Assembly: GCA_024648655.1 (NCBI GenBank)
Contig: JAGGDZ010000053.1
Span: 1 to 8,532 of the forward strand
Direction of reading: 5' to 3'
Source of the DNA: Chloroflexota bacterium
Lineage (GTDB): Bacteria; Chloroflexota; Dehalococcoidia; Lucifugimonadales; JADFKI01
Length of the DNA: 8,532 nt
A program made the position numbers and the translations under genes. The notes under the pieces are model-generated. The model was not told the origin of the DNA. It searched no databases and saw only the letters and a list, made by a program, of their open reading frames with translations. Positions 5,543 to 8,532 of this stretch are shown here, piece after piece. Each line of letters opens with the position of its first letter. Position 1 is the first letter of the stretch.

Positions 5543-6046
5543 ATGGAAGCCTTAGGGATTAACCTGCCCGGTTTGGTTACACATATCAGCAGCTTCATAG
5601 TGCTGCTGATAGTATTGAGGATGTTCCTTTACAAGCCCATCGTGAACATGCTCGACCAGCGCTCCCAGCGCATTAGAGAGAGCCTCGAGGCCGCTGAGCG
5701 CGCCCAACAGGAGTCGGCTGCTTCACAAGAAGAAGTGCAAGCGCAGCTGGAAGCCGCTCGCGCCGAGGGGCAGCAGCTCATCACATCAGCGCGCGAAGTT
5801 GCCGAACGCTTCCGTGAAGAAGAGACCGTCAAGGTCAGGCAGGAAATCGAGGCCGAGCGCGCCCGCGCCGAGGCGAACATACAGCGTGAACGCGATGCCG
5901 CAATCGAGCAGCTTCGCGGTGAGTTTGCCGGTCTGGCGATTACCGCTGCCGAGCGTGTGGTGGAGCGCTCTCTCGACGAACAGGCACACCAAGACATTAT
6001 CGACCGTGTTCTCGAAGAAAGCGATTCCCGAATAATCCGCAACTAG
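5543..6046 (+). CDS. atpF: F1Fo ATP synthase subunit b
   Basis: This 167-residue peripheral-stalk protein joins Fo to F1. A single N-terminal membrane helix (about 9-30) is followed by LYKPIVNMLDQR, the typical membrane-exit segment. A long charged, alanine- and glutamate-rich coiled coil covers ~38-125, and a C-terminal delta-binding region with ITAAERVVERSLDEQAHQ follows. Length is normal (E. coli 156). ATG 5543 has a purine-rich GGGAGAGAAGG (5531-5541) just before it. Only one b-type gene is present, so a b2 homodimer is expected rather than b/b'. Confidence 0.95.
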   Translation: MEALGINLPGLVTHISSFIVLLIVLRMFLYKPIVNMLDQRSQRIRESLEAAERAQQESAASQEEVQAQLEAARAEGQQLITSAREVAERFREEETVKVRQEIEAERARAEANIQRERDAAIEQLRGEFAGLAITAAERVVERSLDEQAHQDIIDRVLEESDSRIIRN

Positions 6047-6055
6047 CTACGACAA

Positions 6056-6104
6056 CGGCTCTTCCCCCTCGATAGAGAAGAGCCGCCCCCTGTGCAGACA
6101 GGGG
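6056..6104 (+). promoter_or_regulatory. Two consecutive stem-loops, atpF-atpH gap
   Basis: Stem 1 is CGGCTCTTC (6056-6064) / GAAGAGCCG (6077-6085), 9 perfect base pairs with a 12-nt loop. Stem 2 is CCCCTGT (6087-6093) / ACAGGGG (6098-6104), 7 perfect base pairs with a GCAG tetraloop. They are separated by a single base and begin 9 nt after the atpF stop. Neither has a T-run, so processing, stabilisation or partial attenuation is more likely than complete termination. Confidence 0.6.
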
Positions 6105-6126
6105 ATGGGCAAACCCCAACAATCAT

Positions 6127-6155
6127 CGTCATTCCCGCCAAGGCGTGAATCCGGA
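6127..6155. repeat. Dispersed palindromic repeat of the CGTCATTCCCGC type
   Basis: CGTCATTCCCGCCAAGGCG followed by TGAATCCGGA resembles the short palindromic repeat CGTCATTCCCGCGAAAGCGGGAATCC that I recall from many bacterial genomes (not searched). ATTCCCGC (6131-6138) and GCGTGAAT (6143-6150) pair around CAAG with one mismatch. It sits inside the atp operon just upstream of the atpH ribosome binding site. Confidence 0.6.
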
Positions 6156-6170
6156 AACAAGAAGGACGAC

Positions 6171-6710
6171 ATGGCAAGAGGAGCATCCGCGCGCAGGTAC
6201 GCACAGGCGGTCTTCGCCATAGCACTAGATCAGGGTGAGCCGGACAGATGGCTTGACGACCTTGCCTTGCTCTCTGACGCGATGGCTAATGAGGAATTTG
6301 CGAATTTCTTGGATGCGCCGCAGCTTACGCTTGCCCAGAAGACTGATCTGATTGGAGAGACGCTGGGCGATTCGGTCAGCGATCTCGCGCGAAACCTGAT
6401 CTCTCTTCTGGCATCGCGCAATTCGGCGCGCCTACTCCCCAGCATCACGGAGTCGTACCAGCAGATGCTTGATGAGCACAACGGTGTCGAGCGCGCCGAG
6501 ATAGTCGCCGCCGTTCCTCTGAGCAACGAACAGCAGCAGCGCATAGAGGCGATGCTGACCGGCATAGTAGGCAAGGACATTACGGCTACATCAAGAGTTG
6601 AACCGCAGATTATCGGCGGCTTCGTAGCGCGCGTAGGCGACAAAGTGATCGACGGCAGCACACGAACGAGACTGGACGAACTGCGCCGCGAACTCGTACA
6701 CGGTGCATAG
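6171..6710 (+). CDS. atpH: F1Fo ATP synthase subunit delta
   Basis: This 179-residue protein caps the top of F1 and binds subunit b. The N-terminal helical bundle begins ARRYAQAVFAIALDQG, typical of the family. The C-terminal signature EPQIIGGFVARVGDKVIDGS with TRTRLDELRREL is diagnostic. The open frame continues 66 nt upstream, but those codons run through a dispersed palindromic repeat; ATG 6171 has AAGGA (6162-6166) 4 nt before it and matches the family N-terminus, so I use it. It is separated from atpF by 124 nt, unlike the overlapping or near-overlapping arrangement common elsewhere. Confidence 0.95.
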   Translation: MARGASARRYAQAVFAIALDQGEPDRWLDDLALLSDAMANEEFANFLDAPQLTLAQKTDLIGETLGDSVSDLARNLISLLASRNSARLLPSITESYQQMLDEHNGVERAEIVAAVPLSNEQQQRIEAMLTGIVGKDITATSRVEPQIIGGFVARVGDKVIDGSTRTRLDELRRELVHGA

Positions 6711-6742
6711 CGTGATCGGACGCATAAAGAACTAAATCTTCG

Positions 6743-6774
6743 AGCGACACGCTGGCGGTGTGTCGCTTACACAC
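6743..6774 (+). promoter_or_regulatory. Overlapping alternative hairpins before atpA
   Basis: AGCGACAC (6743-6750) pairs perfectly with GTGTCGCT (6760-6767), 9-nt loop. Alternatively GTGTGT (6758-6763) pairs with ACACAC (6769-6774), 5-nt loop, and this second stem abuts the GGAGG Shine-Dalgarno (6775-6779). The two cannot form together because they share 6760-6763 and more. The arrangement could modulate initiation at the atpA ATG (6786). Confidence 0.5.
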
Positions 6775-6785
6775 GGAGGACCTGC

Positions 6786-8297
6786 ATGGCAGTCAGAGGA
6801 CAAGATATTGCTTCGGTAATCAGACGCCAGATTGAAGAGTTCGGGCGCGACCTGAGCATGGTTGATGTCGGCACAGTCATTGAAGTTGGTGACGGCATAG
6901 CGCAGGTTCACGGCTTGTCCGGAGTCGCCTACTCCGAGCTGCTTGAGTTCGAGGGCGGCGTCATGGGAATGGCGCTCAACCTAGAAGAGGACAGCGTAGG
7001 CACAGTAATTCTCGGCGACCCCTTAGGCGTGAAGGAAGGCTCGGAAGTCAGGAGCACCGGTCGCGTGGTTGTGGTACCGGTCGGCGACGAGCTTGTCGGG
7101 CGAGTTGTGGACGCTCTGGGGCAGCCCATTGACGGCAAAGGACCCATCAACACGAGCAACACGCGCGAAGTTGAAGTCGTTGCCCCGAACGTGGCTATCC
7201 GCAGTTCCGTTGACACGCCGGTTCAGACCGGCATCAAGGCGATTGACGCGATGATTCCGGTAGGGCGAGGTCAGCGCGAGCTAATCATCGGCGACCGTTC
7301 CACCGGCAAGTCGGCAATCGCTCTCGACAGCATCATCAACCAAAAGGGCGGCGACCTCATCTGCATCTATGTTGCCATAGGGCAGAAGATCGGCAAGGTC
7401 GCGCAGACGGTCGCGCTGCTGGAGCAGTACGGCGCGATGGAGCATACCATCGTTGTCGCCGCCAACGCCGCCGATCCCGCGCCAATGCAGTACCTCGCAC
7501 CCTACTCCGGATGCGCGATGGGCGAAGAGTTCATGTGGCAGGGTAAGGACGCCCTCATCATCTACGACGACCTCTCCAAGCACGCCTGGGCATACAGGCA
7601 GATGTCACTTCTACTTCGCCGACCGCCGGGACGCGAAGCCTATCCGGGCGACGTCTTCTATCTGCACAGCCGGCTGCTTGAGCGCGCCGCAAAGCTTGAC
7701 GAACCCAACGGCGGCGGCTCCATCACTGCGCTGCCAATTATCGAGACCCTCGCCGGCGACGTGTCGGCGTATGTGCCCACCAACGTTATCTCAATCACGG
7801 ATGGGCAGATATACCTTGAGCCTGAGCTGTTTAACTCCGGCATCCGCCCTGCAGTGAACGCGGGCCTTTCCGTCTCGCGCGTGGGCAGCGCGGCGCAGAC
7901 ACGCGCAATACGGGGAGTGGCGGGAAGCCTCCGTCTCGACCTCGCGCAGTACGCTGAGCTGCAAACATTCGCGCAGTTCGGCACAGCGGACCTCGATGCA
8001 GCCACACGTCAGCAGCTGGAACGTGGTCAGCGAGCCACCGAGATACTCAAGCAGGACCAGAACGCGCCGATTTCTATGGAACAGCAGGCGGCAATCCTGT
8101 ATGCGCTGGCGAACGGCTATCTTGACGATGTGGAGATAGAGAAGGTTCGCGCGTTCGAAGCGGCATTCGCTAGTTACTTCGCCTCCAACCAGCCTGACCT
8201 TCTCGCAAGCATAGCGGAGGCGCGGGACATAGGCGGCGACGACGAAGAAGCTCTAAAGGCGGCAATCGACGACTTCAAGGCAAACGTGCCCTACTAG
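6786..8297 (+). CDS. atpA: F1Fo ATP synthase subunit alpha
   Basis: This 503-residue non-catalytic nucleotide-binding F1 subunit is full length. Visible features are an N-terminal beta-barrel domain (~25-95), Walker A GDRSTGKS (169-176, Lys175), Walker B DALIIYDDLSKHAWAYRQ (255-272), RPPGREAYPGDVFYLHSRLLER (split around 279-300), and SVSRVGSAAQ (362-371) with the arginine finger Arg365. The C-terminal helical domain follows from ~380. The Walker A differs from the common GDRQTGKT at two positions (Ser172, Ser176). ATG 6786 lies 5 nt after GGAGGA (6775-6780). It lies between atpH and atpG as in most bacterial operons. Confidence 0.97.
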   Translation: MAVRGQDIASVIRRQIEEFGRDLSMVDVGTVIEVGDGIAQVHGLSGVAYSELLEFEGGVMGMALNLEEDSVGTVILGDPLGVKEGSEVRSTGRVVVVPVGDELVGRVVDALGQPIDGKGPINTSNTREVEVVAPNVAIRSSVDTPVQTGIKAIDAMIPVGRGQRELIIGDRSTGKSAIALDSIINQKGGDLICIYVAIGQKIGKVAQTVALLEQYGAMEHTIVVAANAADPAPMQYLAPYSGCAMGEEFMWQGKDALIIYDDLSKHAWAYRQMSLLLRRPPGREAYPGDVFYLHSRLLERAAKLDEPNGGGSITALPIIETLAGDVSAYVPTNVISITDGQIYLEPELFNSGIRPAVNAGLSVSRVGSAAQTRAIRGVAGSLRLDLAQYAELQTFAQFGTADLDAATRQQLERGQRATEILKQDQNAPISMEQQAAILYALANGYLDDVEIEKVRAFEAAFASYFASNQPDLLASIAEARDIGGDDEEALKAAIDDFKANVPY

Positions 8298-8312
8298 GCT
8301 TTCGGGCAAGCC
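8297..8312 (+). promoter_or_regulatory. Small stem-loop atpA-atpG
   Basis: GGCTT (8297-8301) pairs with AAGCC (8308-8312) around a 6-nt loop, starting at the last base of the atpA stop codon. It is short and could be chance; it is listed because every other atp gap also holds a hairpin. Confidence 0.3.
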
Positions 8313-8339
8313 GGCTTCGACTGCTGAAGGGATTCGCAG

Positions 8340-8532
8340 ATGGCAAGCGTAAGACAAATCAGGCGGCGTATTCGCAGCGTCGAGAACACCGCGAAGATAA
8401 CCAAGGCGATGTCCATGATCGCGGCGTCCAAAATGCGCCGCACTCAGGAAGCCGCCCTTCGCGGCAGGCCCTATTCCGACCTGATGCAGACACTGCTCTC
8501 GCATCTCGCCGCGCAGACTCAGGATGACGAAG
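8340..8532 (+). CDS. atpG: F1Fo ATP synthase subunit gamma, 3'-truncated by window edge
   Basis: Only the first 64 codons are inside the window. They begin MASVRQIRRRIRSVENTAKI and continue TKAMSMIAASKMRRTQEAAL and RPYSDLM, the well-conserved N-terminal helix of the gamma rotor shaft, including the TxKITxAM and AxSKMRR segments. AAGGGA (8327-8332) lies 7 nt before ATG 8340. It follows atpA by 42 nt; atpD and atpC would be expected beyond the edge. No stop appears before the window ends. Confidence 0.93.
   Translation, partial: MASVRQIRRRIRSVENTAKITKAMSMIAASKMRRTQEAALRGRPYSDLMQTLLSHLAAQTQDDE

Overview
The window is a bacterial chromosome segment of moderately high GC, and every gene I support reads on the + strand. 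The family mix and protein details suggest an uncultured Chloroflexota of the SAR202/Dehalococcoidia kind. These details are an HAWAYRQ motif in ATP synthase alpha, an extra N-terminal membrane segment plus a long P-side loop in subunit a, a bifunctional-nuclease (DUF151) protein and an AtpZ-type gene heading the atp operon. The lineage is inferred from memory of family features and was not searched.

Region 1 (1-2508) is an accessory or catabolic stretch. It holds the 3' part of a fused nucleotidyltransferase-HEPN protein, a fumarylacetoacetate-hydrolase-family enzyme and a phosphotriesterase/lactonase-like metallohydrolase. They are closely spaced and probably co-transcribed. The metallohydrolase gene is bracketed by two diverged copies of a ~46-bp repeat, each beginning in the stop codon of the gene before it.

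Region 2 (2509-3048) has no convincing gene. It contains two short perfect tandem duplications, a two-tier inverted repeat and, at its right end, a near-consensus sigma-70 promoter (TTGACA-17-TACAAT) for the next gene.

Region 3 (3049-3677) is a one-gene unit: a DUF151 bifunctional nuclease closed by a clear intrinsic terminator.

Region 4 (3683-8532) is the F1Fo ATP synthase operon atpZ/I-atpB-atpE-atpF-atpH-atpA-atpG, with atpG cut by the window edge. It begins with an extended -10 promoter whose -35 element is overlapped by an inverted repeat. Fo genes (a, c, b) come first, then delta, alpha and gamma; beta and epsilon would be expected just past the right edge. Subunit c carries the ion-binding Glu but lacks the Gln and Ser/Thr ligands of Na+-type rings, so the enzyme is probably H+-coupled.

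The most unusual aspect is the RNA layout of this operon. The genes are separated by gaps of 42-154 nt, and every gap contains a stem-loop ahead of the next ribosome binding site. Two gaps (atpE-atpF and atpH-atpA) can form mutually exclusive hairpins. I found no CRISPR array, no tRNA or rRNA, and no complete mobile element.
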